Positions 1-11,408 of a stretch of 64,000 bases of DNA are shown here, in pieces. The position numbers were made by a program, and so were the translations under genes. Source of the stretch: Rhizomys pruinosus (Eukaryota > Chordata > Mammalia > Rodentia > Spalacidae); assembly GCA_009823505.1 (NCBI GenBank), contig VZQC01006595.1:496001-560000 (forward strand), written 5' to 3'. Numbering within the stretch: the first letter of the stretch is position 1; each line of letters starts with the position of its first letter. The notes under the pieces are model-generated. The model had not been told where the DNA came from and did no database searches. It saw nothing but the letters and a program-made list of their open reading frames with translations.

Positions 1-18
1 TGTGGGAGCACCTGCCAA

Positions 19-26
<8 letters not shown>

Positions 27-68
<42 letters not shown>
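27..68. repeat. (AC)n microsatellite
   Basis: About 20 AC units in Epha8 intron 4 sequence, uninterrupted from about 31 to 68. Confidence 0.95.
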
Positions 69-72
<4 letters not shown>

Positions 73-280
73 GCCCTCCAACATTCACAGCTCCTGCTGT
101 CTTGTTTGAGACGATGGCGGAAGGGGATGCTGCTCTGAATCACCTAAGGGTATTCTTGAGTGAGCACTGAGACCTGCCCACCCGGCCCCAGGACATTGGC
201 ATTGCTGCCAGGTCAGAAAATGACCAAAGTCACCCTGTGTCAAGGAACACAGGAGTCCAGCTTGAGTGTTCCTTCCACAG

Positions 281-338
281 GAGAGGGAGAGAGAGAGACG
301 GAGAGAGACAGAGAGAGAGAGAGAGAGGGAGAGAGACA

Positions 339-392
<54 letters not shown>
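281..392. repeat. (GA)n microsatellite with GGGA/GACA interruptions
   Basis: Purine-only tract: GAGA dinucleotides with scattered GACA and GGGA variants, and a pure run from about 348 to 391. Confidence 0.95.
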
Positions 393-394
<2 letters not shown>

Positions 395-576
395 AAAGGA
401 AGGATGGGAAGATGTCCCCAGAAAGACGGCAGGGGACCATAACAAGATTCCAGAGAGGTCAAGCTCAGTGCTAAGGAGTCAGAGGCCCCACCCCAAAACG
501 CCCTAATGCTACCCACAGACACATGTTTCTAAGCCCTTGAGTCATAGTAGGGGAGCTGTGGGCAGGTGGTACTCAC

Positions 577-732
577 GGGTGCAGGCTGCAGATGGTGGGT
601 CCAAGGCTGCTCGATAGTAGCTGAGGTCACAACGGCAGGCTTGGGCAGCAGGTGTTGCAGAATGGCTGTGGGGTGGGCATCGGGCACACAGCTGGTCCCC
701 AGGGGCTGACTTGTAGAAGCCCAGCTCACAGG
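577..732 (-). CDS. Epha8: Epha8 exon 4 (cysteine-rich/EGF-like part), partial gene
   Basis: 156-bp internal exon of ephrin type-A receptor 8. The acceptor reads ccatag before CCTGTGAG, and the donor reads CACCC|gtgagt. The translation completes the split alanine from exon 3 and continues CELGFYKSAPGDQLCARCP, then HSHSATPAAQACRCDLSYY, ending at CT before a split arginine. This corresponds to receptor residues of about 274-325. It is the cysteine-rich, EGF-like region between the ligand-binding domain and the first fibronectin III repeat, with six cysteines visible. The 156-bp length and the phases (2 nt in, 1 nt out) are those usual for exon 4 of Eph receptor genes. It is the last Epha8 exon in the window; the remaining exons lie to the left of position 1. 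It was missed by simple ORF calling because it is short and spliced. Confidence 0.95.
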
Positions 733-3700
733 CTATGGAGGAGAAGGCAGCTGCAGGGAGGTCCTCGGGGTGGGTCTCCCCCTCAGCTTCTCACTGGGGG
801 GCCTGGAGGGACAGAGCTGCCAATCTGTAGTGCCATGCGGCTACCCACCAACAGATGGAGGGACAGAGCACAAAGAGGACGTGTGGCTTCCACAGGGTTA
901 TAGAGCACACCAGGGGCAGAGCTGGGCTAAGACCTTGATGTGAGTTCCAATCTTAAAGGTGGCACCCTGAAACTACCTGAGTCTGTCCTACGTGGGACAC
1001 GGGTAGGGACAGGGGCCAAGCAGCTGAGAATCAAACTGGGGTCAAAATGGTGGGTGTGACATGGGTGGTATAGGAGAGGAAGACAAGAAAATGGGTGTGA
1101 TGAGGAGAGACTCACACAAGGCCCTGGGCCCAGACCTGGGCAGACAAGGAGCCTCCCCATAAGAGTCAGCTTCCTGGGCCGACCTCAGACTCTAGGTTAG
1201 CAACGGCCCTAGCCAGGGCCTGGTACTCTCTGCTTTGGAAGCTCCTTGGTTAAAAGAGAGAAAATCCAGCTTTATCCCTCCAGGCCTGCCGCCCTGCCAC
1301 CTCCACCGCCAGGGCCTTGTCTCCTGTTGGTCTCTTTCTACTGCGACAGCCCACTGCTTCACCTGTCACCTAACCACACTGGCAGCCTCCAGCCCCGCCT
1401 ACCTTCCCACACCCAGCTGCCAGTCAGATCGCTCAGCAACGGGACCCTGTCCTAAATGGAGCTGCACGTGCTGACGTGGAGCTGCACAGACCAGATCACT
1501 CTCAGGAGTCACAGAGAACAGTGTCAGGAGCCCCTTTCCCAAGGAGGAGGGGATACTGAGCTCTGAAAGGCAGGACAGGCCAGCCAGGTTGAAGGAATCT
1601 TAACTCTGCCCCTGCTGGCTCTGCCTGCCTGCTCCATCCCTAGGAGCGCTGAACTAAACCTCCTGACATCCACAACCCTTCCCATCAGACCAAAGTCGAC
1701 TCAGCCTCCCGTGCTCGGCTGGACCGAAGCCCTGGCCATCCTCACGTGGTCCCGGCCTCAGAGCCTTTGCACATGCAGGGCCCTCGTCCCAGGCTGCCCT
1801 TTTCTGACTTATCGCCTACTGAACTCCTCTTTCTGGATCCATTCAATTGTCCGTTGGTGACAGCCCTGCTGGCAATGTGCACAGAGCGCACAGAAGAGAC
1901 TGCCCATCGCTATGTCCCCCATCCCCACTTAACTTCCCCACTTGGACAGGGGTAGGACTGTCCCTATTTATCTGTGGGTCTTGGCTCTCCTGGCCTGGGA
2001 GGTCCTTGTAGTGCACTCCATCACTTCGCCGTGCTTCCAGTCTACAGAACCTCTTGGCAGAAAAGGAAACGGAGGGTTTCAGGGCCTGAATTCCCAGTCC
2101 AGGGCTGATGCAAAGCCAGGCGGAGACCGGCCAGCCTGGCCCCCACCCAGCTCTCCTCAGCCCCCTGAGCTTAGAGGTGGCTGTGCCTTCCTGTCACTCG
2201 CCAGTAGGCAGTTCCCTCCTGCTCAGCTAATACCCATATGGCTATCACGTGTCAAGGCCAGATTAATGCACGCGGTGAAAATAAAATCATCTTTAATAAG
2301 AATACTAATCACCAGGCCTCAGGGAGCCTTGAATCCTGGAGGCTGGGCTGGGAATTAGTGGCTGGAACAGATGGAGGCGCTCCAGGCCAGGGCCTGGCCC
2401 TGCCTGGTGACCCAGGGTGCTTCCGGAGTATTTGAGGGCTGGAGCTACAGGCCATGGGCCACGAGGGGCCACTGCCCTGCTGAGGGCACCTTGCCCAGGC
2501 CACCTGTCTTGCTGGCAGCTGTCTGCTGCCTTGGCCACCTCTTTGCTCCCCCGCATGAAGCCTGAGGTTTGACAAATAAGGTGTCCGCCTGTGGACGACC
2601 AAAGGAAATTAATTCTAAATCAGATTTTAAACACAGGCAGGAAGGCAAAAGAGCTCGTTGTTCCCACTCGCCTCGGAATGAGCCTCTGATATTTATAGAA
2701 AGATGATTAGGGCCCCCGAGGGCGATTTACATTCTGCGTCCAGGTGACGGGAGGGATGGCAGTCAGGAGCTGGGCGTGGTGCCCCCTGGCACTCCGGGGT
2801 GATGCTCTGAGACCACTCCTCTTGCTGGGAGAGTTGGACGGAGGGAGGAGTGCAGGCGGTGACTAGGGGGTCACTGAGTCCGGAACTGGGAGCTTGCTGT
2901 GTGCCCCTCGGCCAGTTACTTTAACTCTCTGTGTCTCCATCTTGTCCTGGTAAACTGGACCAGCTTTATGTGGCTCCAACCTTTCCCCATGGGTCTCTGA
3001 CATCTAAATGGCAATCTCAGCCGGGCCTCTGAAAAAAAGGCCAGGTGACCCGGCTTGGCCTTTCCGGAGTTTACTGTCTCCAGATGCAGAACTCAGGGCT
3101 ATCAGCCAGTCTCTGAGAGACTCTTGGGAAGCCCGGGCGGGGGTGGGGTGGGGGGAGTCTGTGCCATGCCCAGATCCCAGAGATACCAGGGAAGCTGGTG
3201 AGGCTGTCCCAAGGGGCCAGGAAGGCCCCAAGCCACTCTCAGCTCTTGTCTGGTCCCATCTGCCCTCTCCTAGACAGTCAGGAGGAGGGGCTGAGGGGTG
3301 GGGACTCACAGGGCCGCTGGCCTGGCACCTGTGTGAAGACCCCAGTTTGGAGCATGTGCTGATCCTTCCAAATGGAGTGACAAGGACACCACAGATGCCA
3401 CCAGCAGGGCTGAGGATGTCCCACCACATGCCACTCTAAACCCACAGTCTGTCCCCATCTCTCTGCCCGTGGTGCACTGTGAACTGATATTTTTATGAAA
3501 CCTGTAATTATCTTGCATCTAGCATAATTATGTTGTATTATGATTTAAATGTAAAACTCAAAACATGCTGCAGTTCCCTAACCCTGCCTTGCACGTCTTT
3601 GTTATTTTTTATTAATGGGCTGGCGGCAGCAGGCAGTGGGCTCGGCCTTGCCCTTTCCCTGCCGCAGAGGAATTCCCACGGAGATCTTTGCTCTGCCCCA

Positions 3701-5830
3701 TTTCCCACCTCTGCCAAAGGGGGTTTTCAAGTCACATCCGCAGCACAGTGGATCCTGGTGCACGTGGAACCAACAACTGGCTTATCTGTGCTTACTGGTG
3801 GCATCTGGAGCTGGAAGCCACAACCGCCCTGAGTGGGTATCACTGGCCCGCCTGTCTGGTCACTATGGCACCTGTCACCAGCCACCGGAGTGTGACAGGA
3901 GGGCTCTGTGGACCAGGTGCAGTGTTTATACGGGGCACCTCAGTTTGTCCTGTCTGCAGACTGTGGGGATGGTGCCTTGCTGAGGGCTGCTGTAAAAATG
4001 GGAACTCATGAACATCCTAAAGGCAGGGACCCCCCAGTACCCAGACAATGTACGATTAACTGACCTAAGTGTTACAGGAACTGTGTAAAATCTGCCACTG
4101 AGGCAGAGTATTCCCCCCATCCAAATGTGCAGTCAGCCTGCAGGGAAAGCTGGGGTTGGGCAGGGCCAGGTCAAGCCTCCGCCTCCTGGTTAGAGTGACA
4201 GAGACCTGACCTCAGATCCCAAAGCCACCTCTCATCAGCACAGGGGCTGAGAAGGTGACACCTCCTCCCGCCCATGCTGCTTCCCTGACCATAAGATGGG
4301 ACCTACAATACCTGCATTCCTCAGTGGGCCAGTGAGCAGCTGTGGCAGGTGGGTGCTGGTCAGGGTTGTCAGGCCATAAGCCAGGACACAGGGGATGTCT
4401 GTGGTGGAGCACAAGTGGCTGTCGTCTGGACACGCATGGGCGGAACCAACTACAGGTGATGGGTGCCCTAAAAGGGGCTTGGCAGTTTAGGGGAGTGGAC
4501 TGGAAGATATGTGACAATTGAGGGCAGGAAAGAAGGCTTAGGAAAGGCTCTGAGTCTCAGGGGCGGTATGGGAATAGGCTGGAGAGAGCCTGGGCCCAGA
4601 GATCTCTGAGCCACACAACTTCTAGCTCTACCCTGATGGCCAGGACCTGAGTATCATCCCAGGTGCTCAGGCCATGGTCTGCTCTGCAGGGGCGGGGGAA
4701 GGGGGCTAAGGAGACTAGAGGCCGTGTCCCAACTGTGGCCCCAGGCCTGCATGATTGAAACAAAAGGCAATTCTAGTGATGGCCGACAAAGCACAGTGCA
4801 GTCTCTGCAGGCTGCTTGGGAACAAGGTCCAGCATCTAAGTCCCCTGCATGGGAGGTCTTTCCCAGCCCCTCTGCAGCCAGGGAATGAACTTCATAGCCA
4901 GGCTTCACTGTGCCCTTGTAGCAGAGCCACCATGTGTCCAGTCCGAGGGATCCCAGAAGGACAGGGGAAACTAGGTTGAGCCCAGCACCAGCTGGGGACA
5001 GGCTGCTGCCGGGGGAGCTCCACCAGCTTACTCCCAGGATGCCAGGCTGCAGGGCCCCACACAGAGTCCATGCACCACACACTTCACAAGCGCACAGAGT
5101 CCACACAGCATGCACTTTATAAATGCACAGCCTGGGTCTCCCCCACCGAATGCTGGTAGTTCCGGTACACCCAGGCTCTCAGCCGTCCCCAACAGAACTC
5201 TGCCTGTCCTCCCCTACAGGACCCTGGGCAAGTTCCCCCAAACACAGGCTTCCCAGGTCTGGGACAGACCATACAAACTCCTTCCTGGATGGCCCTGCCT
5301 GCATGCTTTTGAGACACCCCCTTCCCACCTTTCTTCAACTGGAGAGTCCTGGCTGTACTTCACTCCACCCCACACATGAGAAAGCTGGTCATTTCCAGCT
5401 CAAATTCTGGAGCCCCAATTCTCAGTTCAAGGCCTGGCTTTGCTACTGCCTAGCTGTGTGACCCTTGGGTCAGTCAGTTTGTCTCCCTGGTCTTCGCTGT
5501 GTGCACCTACAAAACCAGCATACTAGCTAGCTTCTGCCTCACAGGGCAGTGGCGGGGATTGAACCAAGCATGTGGTAATTAATATTCCCTAACCTATGTA
5601 AACGTCCCATAGCAGACCAACACAGGGGTGTCCTTGGGGTTCCCCTTGACAACGTCCACCTGGAGGACACCTGGCTGTTCCCTTTCCATCCTCCCATGCA
5701 CACAAATGCCCCATGTATCTGCTGACACTGAGCCACATATGGTTGGCGATGACATATTCCAGAGCAGCAGCCCTGCCCAGACTGAGGCACCCTCATCCCA
5801 CCCACCCGGCCGGCCTCGAGGTCCGCTCAC
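733..5830 (-). other. Epha8: Epha8 intron 3
   Basis: 5.1-kb intron, GT at 5830-5829 and AG at 734-733. It contains MIR-like remnants (about 2880-2965 and 5400-5585) and two AT-richer, low-repeat blocks (2225-2330 and 2565-2745) rich in homeodomain-type TAAT/ATTA motifs, described under findings. A further AT-rich stretch lies at 3480-3620. The remainder is unremarkable unique sequence with no supportable gene. Confidence 0.85.
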
Positions 5831-6494
5831 CCATACAGGCATCCCGCCGCTCCTCATAGCCAGCGCTGCACACACACTTGCCGATGGGCACCAGCCACTC
5901 GCCCTCGGCGCTGCAGTACATCTTAGGCGTGTCACGCTCCTCTGAGTGCCTCACACACTGGCCTCTCACCTCCACCAGCGAGGATGAGTCAGCCCCGGTC
6001 ACTGCCTCCGAGAAGGCTGCCAGGTTGCGTACCATAGCAGGGCACTTCTTATAGTAGATTCGGAGGGAGAGGATGGCAAGGCAGGCACCGATGTCCTGGA
6101 AAGCCAGGTAGAAGCCTCGCTTGCTGAGTGGGCCCACACCTCGCACCTCTGTGTTCAGCTTGAGCCGCCGCACGCCCAGGTCTGCCCCCGTGAAGCTCTC
6201 ATCAGCCGCGATTGTGTCAATCTTGAGGAACTGGCTCTCTTGCGTGCTGGCACCCAGGTCACGGTCCGACTCCAGGTAGTACAGGTTGAAGGTCTCCTTG
6301 CAGGTACCCAGCACGCCGGGCATGCTGTTGCAGTCGCGGAGGGTGAACTTGATCTCAGCATACACACGCCGGGCACCGTCCCGGGGCACCCAGCTGGTAC
6401 GCAGCCAATTGTTCTGGTTGGGGCTCATGACGTTACACACTTGGTACGTGTGGATGGGCTGGAAGGACTCATCCACCTCGTTGATGGAATCCCA
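5831..6494 (-). CDS. Epha8: Epha8 exon 3: ephrin-binding (ligand-binding) domain
   Basis: 664-bp exon encoding residues of about 53-273 of ephrin type-A receptor 8, a plasma-membrane receptor tyrosine kinase for GPI-anchored ephrin-A ligands used in axon guidance. It starts after ctgctgcag with [20 protein letters not shown] and ends at DACM plus one base before gtgagc. It carries almost the whole jelly-roll ligand-binding domain. Recognisable stretches are [48 protein letters not shown] and [20 protein letters not shown], followed by the first part of the cysteine-rich region ([17 protein letters not shown]). 664 bp is the standard size of Eph receptor exon 3. Compared with the human protein as I remember it, the exon is nearly identical, with a few substitutions such as Met for Val at the last full codon. 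The frame is open throughout. Confidence 0.98.
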
Positions 6495-6866
6495 CTGCAG
6501 CAGAGAGAGTGCAGGTCATTAAGGCAGAGGCTGAGCCTTGCCCTCTCCTACCCACCCTCGACACAGGTGCCCAGAGACAACACAGGAGAGAGTTTCTCTC
6601 AGTGGGCAGTGAGCCAGAACCCAAATGGAGTCGGGCCTGTCTGCTGCCCAGGCTCTGACCTCTGTTTCTACAGGGCTTTTCTCACCATTCCCAGGATGAG
6701 GGGATTTTCTTGGAGAAGTAAGCATGCCTAGTTTTCTGTTAAGCTGCTAAAGAGATCCCTCCAGTGCAGGAAGCAGTGGCCCTGGGTTGCATGCACCTCA
6801 AAACCCTCACCAGCCCCATCCACTTGGTTTCTTATTGATTATCTGATTAACTGCTCCCTCTGCCTT

Positions 6867-7080
6867 GCTGATTGTTTGTTTGTCTGAGACAGGGTAGCCC
6901 AGACTGCCTTCAAACTCACTCTGTAGTAAAAGACAACTCTGAACTTTGGTTCCTCTTGTCCTACCATGTAGGTGCTGGGATTATATGCCCATCTGGTTTA
7001 TGGGGTGCTGGGGACGGAACCCAGGGCTTCATGCATGCTAAGCAACTATTCTACCAACTGAGGCTCAGCCCCAGCCCCAA
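6867..7080 (-). mobile_element. B4-type SINE (B1 fused to ID)
   Basis: On plus it reads as reverse B1 (gagacagggtagcccag, ggtgctgggatta) followed by reverse ID (ggtgctggggacggaacccagg, given by its ends, through gctcagccccagcccca). Diverged. Confidence 0.7.
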
Positions 7081-7388
7081 CGCCAGCCCTGCCTTACTGT
7101 TCCTGTGGGTTCTATGTCCCATCTGTCCAAGGCTGGGGACTCTAGGGGTAGCCTAGACCCCACTCAAGCCAGAAGGAGCACGGGAAAGTTAAGGCTGACT
7201 GTTGCTTTAGGGCTCTGGCCTGGTAAGAGAAATAAGTAAACCAGGCAGCCTCCACAGAGCTGAAAGAGCTGGGAAGTAGAAGACAATCTGCCAATTGTGT
7301 ATCAGGTGAGCACTAATATCTAGTCTAAAGAAAGAACTACAATCCAACAACAGAAAACTAAGAGCCCAATTAAAAAATGAGCAAAGGG

Positions 7389-7618
7389 AGCTGGAGAGAT
7401 GGCCTAGCGGTTAAGAGAGCTGACCGCTCTTACAGAGGACCCGGGTTCGATCCCCAGCACCCACATGGCGGCCGAGAACCGTCTGAAACTCCAATTCCAG
7501 GAGAACTCCAGTTCCAGGGGAATCCGACACCCTTTTCTGACCTCCGCGGCATGGCACGACACGGGTGCACAGACCTGCATGCAGACAGTACATTCATACA
7601 CATACAGAAATAAATTAA
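7389..7618 (+). mobile_element. B2 SINE with perfect target-site duplication
   Basis: Starts GCTGGAGAGATGG with RNA polymerase III A- and B-box-like motifs (GGTTCGATCCCC) and ends in an A-rich tail. It is flanked by direct repeats AAAAAATGAGCAAAGG (about 7373-7388 and 7619-7634). It inserted into the L1 fragment, so it is younger, and it belongs to the subfamily with an internal 17-bp duplication. Confidence 0.9.
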
Positions 7619-7984
7619 AAAAAAATGAGCAAAGGACTTGAGCATTTTTCTAAAGAAGTTACACAGATGGCCAAACAACACAAGAAAAGACAGTCGACAT
7701 CGCTCCCCACCGGGGAAATACAAATCAAAACCACTGTAAGAGTCCACTCCGCGTCCATTAGATATTTAAACAGAAAAGAACAAGCGCTGATGACAGTGTA
7801 AAGGGCACAAGAACCTCTTGCATTGCTGGTGAGATGCAGAACATGCAGCCACTGTGTGAAGCGGAATAGCAGGGCCCTCAAAAACCAAAGTCGAATTACC
7901 ACACGATCCCAGCAATTCTGAGCATATATGCCAGAGAAGGGAAAGCGGGCTCTTGACAAGATATCTGTGTACCTATGCACATGG

Positions 7985-8088
7985 TGGGCATGAGTAAGTG
8001 GGGTGTGCTATTCAGGGGTACAGCATTTGCCCTGCATGTGGCAAACCCTGGGTCTGATCCCCAGCACCACAAACACATTAAAAACCCC
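7985..8088 (+). mobile_element. ID-like tRNA-derived SINE
   Basis: GGGTACAGCATTTGCCCTGC and CCCTGGGTCTGATCCCCAGC match the tRNA-like ID consensus pattern, followed by an A-rich end. It interrupts the L1 fragment. Confidence 0.55.
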
Positions 8089-8206
8089 CAATAACCCATG
8101 TGCCTACCAACAGATAAATAGACCAATAAGCCGCACATAAACACAGTGGAATAGGATTAGGACTTAAAAAGGAATTGACTTTTGATACATGCTAGCTAGG
8201 CATGGA

Positions 8207-8530
8207 TGAGTTTGTGTGTGTGCTCATGTGTGTGTGGTGTGTTCTCCCACGTGCACCTACAGATCAGAAGAAGACGGGTCTTCTCTGGAACTGTTCTGTG
8301 GTGCCCTCCATCTTATTCTCTTGAGACAGGTTTCCCACTGAGCTCGGTGCTCACTGTTCTTCAGCTAGGCTGGTGTCCAGAGTCCTCCTAGTTATTCTCA
8401 GTCTCTGCCCCTCATGGGCATGGGTATGTGCCATGTCTGGCTTTTACATGGGTGCTAAGGATTCAAACTCGGGTCCTCAAGCTTACACAGCTGGCACCCC
8501 TAACCCATTAGCCAGATCTGAGCCCCATAC
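8207..8530 (-). mobile_element. B4/RSINE-like SINE
   Basis: Reverse-oriented pattern GTGTGTG run, GAGACAGGTTTCC, TTTTACATGGGTGCTAAGG and GGTCCTCAAGCTTACACAG typical of rodent B4/RSINE elements. It sits inside the L1 3' UTR remnant. Confidence 0.5.
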
Positions 8531-8870
8531 TGGGTCTTGAAGACAGTATGCTAAACAAAATAGGCCTCAAACAAAAGACCTAATACTGCCTCATCCCACC
8601 TACATCAGGCCCCTCGGTCAATCCAAGCTGCAGAGACGGGAAACAAAATGGTGCTTGCCAGGGCCGCCTGGAGGGGATGGTGTGACATTTCTGTGGCTAC
8701 AGAATTCTGGCTGCAAAGATAAAAAGTGTTATGGAGATGGGTGAGACAGATGGTGGTGACTGTCGCATGACACTATGAGTGTGCTTCACGCCACTGCACT
8801 GCACGTGAAGATGGCTGTGGTGGTCAGTTTGATATTATATGTGTTTTAGCACAATAAGAAAGAAGAGAGC

Positions 8871-9105
8871 TGGGGCTGGGGCTGGGGCTCCATGGTAGAG
8901 TGCTTGGTCTGCGTGCTTGAGGGCCTGGATTCTGTCTCCATCCTTAGTACCAGATCGCCACCTCTACCTCCTCCATCATCACCGTCACCATCACCACCAC
9001 CTCCACCTGCACCATCACCTCCACAACCACCTCCATCACATCCACCATGTTCACCGCCACCTCTGCCACTACCTCCGCAACCACCACCATCTCCACCAGA
9101 AACTA
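8871..9105 (+). mobile_element. ID element with expanded CCACCT/CATCAC tail
   Basis: The ID core (GGGGCTGGGGCTCCATGGTA, GAGGGCCTGGATTC) runs to about 8957. It is followed by about 145 bp of C/A/T repeats built from CCACC, CATCAC and CCACAA units, apparently expanded from the tail. Open frames with His or Pro runs here are by-products. Confidence 0.65.
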
Positions 9106-10149
9106 TTCCTGCCCACAGGTGTGTCCCGGGCACTCCAGCAAGTGGTAGAGGGTAAGGACCTGAGAGGACAGGAATGCAGACAGCGAGCTTCCCTCTTAAA
9201 CCCTCCTGGTGTGCCACTTGCTAGGGACACCCTGGATGACGCACAGACCTCATGCAGGAACAGGGAGGGAGGAGCCCCGGCTCCCCGTCCATGCTGCCAC
9301 TTGACCCTGGCCAGGGGCAGACACTGAGCTGAACCCAGAGGGCCCCGAGGAATGTCCAGGGCAGATGGCCATGTCTGGCTCTATGATTTTCTCTCTGCTG
9401 TGTGAGAACTAAGGATCCTGTTGCCTTAATGCCAGGTAAAGGACTTGAAGACCCCCCTCCTCCTGATAGCCAAGAATCTGCAGGATTCTGAGCTTGCTCC
9501 CTGAGTACTACAGCAGGGGTCCCGAGTGTCCCAACTCCTTTCCTGCCTGTCACAAATCCCTCCATCTGGCCTTATCCCTGCCATCCAGGTGGCCTCCACC
9601 CTAGGATATCCACGTGCATAGGTACACAGATATCTTGTCAGACAGGCCCATCTCCAAAAGGCTCGAGAGGCCAAGAGAGAATGCCTACAGAGTGCTCAGC
9701 TCAATGAATGGGGCACGGATGTGCTGCTGGCCTGCCAGGAGCCCCCAGCCTGCCTGCGGAACCAGTGTGTGGGGGGTGAGGTCTTTGTCCAAAGGGCCCC
9801 TGGGAATGCAGCCTCACCTAAGAGAGTTTACACTTGCTGCCCACACCCTCACTGCTGCCCACCGGGACACATCTGGGGTTAAAGTCATTGTCGCAATTAA
9901 TGGAACACCAAAGAGCCTGCCAGCTGCTCCCTGTCGTTTCCTGCCAGGGGCCTGGATAAATTAATCAGCTTCATCTGAGTCTGCTCCAGCCACCCCGCCA
10001 GTGCCAATGGCCTGGCCCAACCCTGCCAGCCCTGCAGCTGCCTTAGATGCCTAGAATCAGGTGCAAGGGCAGCAGTGGCCCAGTCTCCATGTGGGGTTAC
10101 CCCAGCCCTAGCTGCCCCTGAATCCTGGAAGCTGACCTGCACACTGCCC

Positions 10150-11100
10150 CTCACCCTTTCTCTTCTTTTAAAATTTTTTCCAATGTTTTATTGAAACTCT
10201 GTGCATTTCATACAAATCAAATTACATTACAAATCAAATCTAGACTTGTGCCTCCCTCCCTGCCCCCCCACCACACCAGAGCTCATGTATTCTGCCAAAC
10301 ATGTTTTTCATCTTTTTCTCAGTCTTTCTCAAAATTCTTGATGCAGAAGTTTACTGTTTCGAGCAGAAGTTCATCATTTCAGTCAGTTCTTTGACGCAGA
10401 CTTTTCTGTTGTTGTTGTTGTTATTCCAATATCCATCACTCTAAAGTATGCACATATGCATGTCACAGATATCATAGGTTTTAGTATCTTCGATTTATGA
10501 TTTTTTTCTTTATTAGGCTGAAAGATGTCATGTTTGAAGTCTCCTCCTTGGCAAGCCCAAACCACCATCAGTTCTGCCCTTGTGTTCCACACTGGGGTTT
10601 TCCCTTCCCATAGTCACTAAATGAGGTCCAGTAAGCACCATGTCTTGTCTTGATCTTCCTGTACTGGCCTCCGTGATACAGCCTGGGTAGTCCAACAATG
10701 GCAGTCTATTCTCTGAAGAGACTGAAACCCCAGTAGTAGCTCAGTCCACAAGTCTCAGCAGTCCCCATCTGGCACTGAAGGTTTGGAGGATTCTTGGAGA
10801 GACATGAATCTTCAGTCCATATTGGATGGTTGAAAAGCTGTGTCTTCTCACGTCTTTGAAGGATGGCAAAAGCAGTGGCAGCCACAGGGTAGCTGCACTT
10901 GCCAGTAAGACAGGCAAAACAACTGTGCTTTTTTTTTTTTTTTTTTTTTTTACGTTTGGTCGTTTTACGAAGATCTCAAGTTTTATACCCGAAGTACAAT
11001 TTCTCAGGCCTTACTATTTATTTCTTGTTATACTTTCCTTTTGGATGTTTAAGGCCACACAGTTAGCCCAAATTAACCAAGATTTTTGTTTTCTCAGGGT
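10150..11100. repeat. Unclassified AT-rich interspersed-repeat-like block
   Basis: About 950 bp of clearly different composition from the flanks, with a GTT microsatellite (10408-10421) and a 24-nt T run (10929-10952). The T run suggests a reverse-oriented retroelement tail. I cannot assign a family. It could be an LTR or LINE 3' segment. Confidence 0.35.
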
Positions 11101-11246
11101 CAGTTGAGGATCTGGTCCTCAAGGGTCACTCAGGGTTTTTTTTTTGGGGGAGGGAGCCCCTGGATCCTTTTGGCTTTTCAATCACCAGTTCCATCCACTT
11201 GAGGACAAAGTCAGGTCTTGCTAGACCAGGCTCCCCTTTCCCTTTC

Positions 11247-11408
11247 TCTTTTTTTTTTTTTTTTGACTTTTCAAGACAGGGTCTTCCTTCCTGTAGCCCC
11301 AGATATACTAGAACTTGCTCATAGACCAGGCTGGCCTTGAACTCACAAACATCCGCCTGCCTCTGCTTCCCAAGTGCTAGGATTAAAGGCGTGCGCCACC
11401 ACACCGGC
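11247..11408 (-). mobile_element. B1 SINE
   Basis: T run, then CAAGACAGGGTC, GACCAGGCTGGCCTTGAACT and GGATTAAAGGCGTGCGCCAC: full-length reverse B1. Confidence 0.92.

Larger units (their letters stand above)
7275..8868 (+). mobile_element. L1 LINE 3' end, interrupted by nested SINEs
   Basis: Fragments in collinear order resemble the end of ORF2 and the 3' UTR of old mammalian L1 (L1M type). They include the CCAATTAAAAAATG-GCAAAGGACTT stretch split by a B2, ATACAAATCAAAACCACTGTA, GCATTGCTGGTGAGATG, then after an ID-like insert TTAAAAAGGAATTGAC and CATGCTAG. After a B4-like insert come GACAGTATGCTAAACAAAATAGG and the terminal GTTTTAGCACAATAAGAAAG. The reading frame is destroyed; no protein is expected. 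Confidence 0.75.

Noticed and set aside
3004..3439. Opposed open frames of about 140 residues in Epha8 intron 3
   Set aside because: GC-rich intronic sequence; neither frame contains an Eph-like or other known motif, and Epha8 exons 3 and 4 join without them.
8846..9327. Gly-, His- and Pro-rich open frames
   Set aside because: They come from the CCACCT/CATCAC simple repeat behind an ID element.
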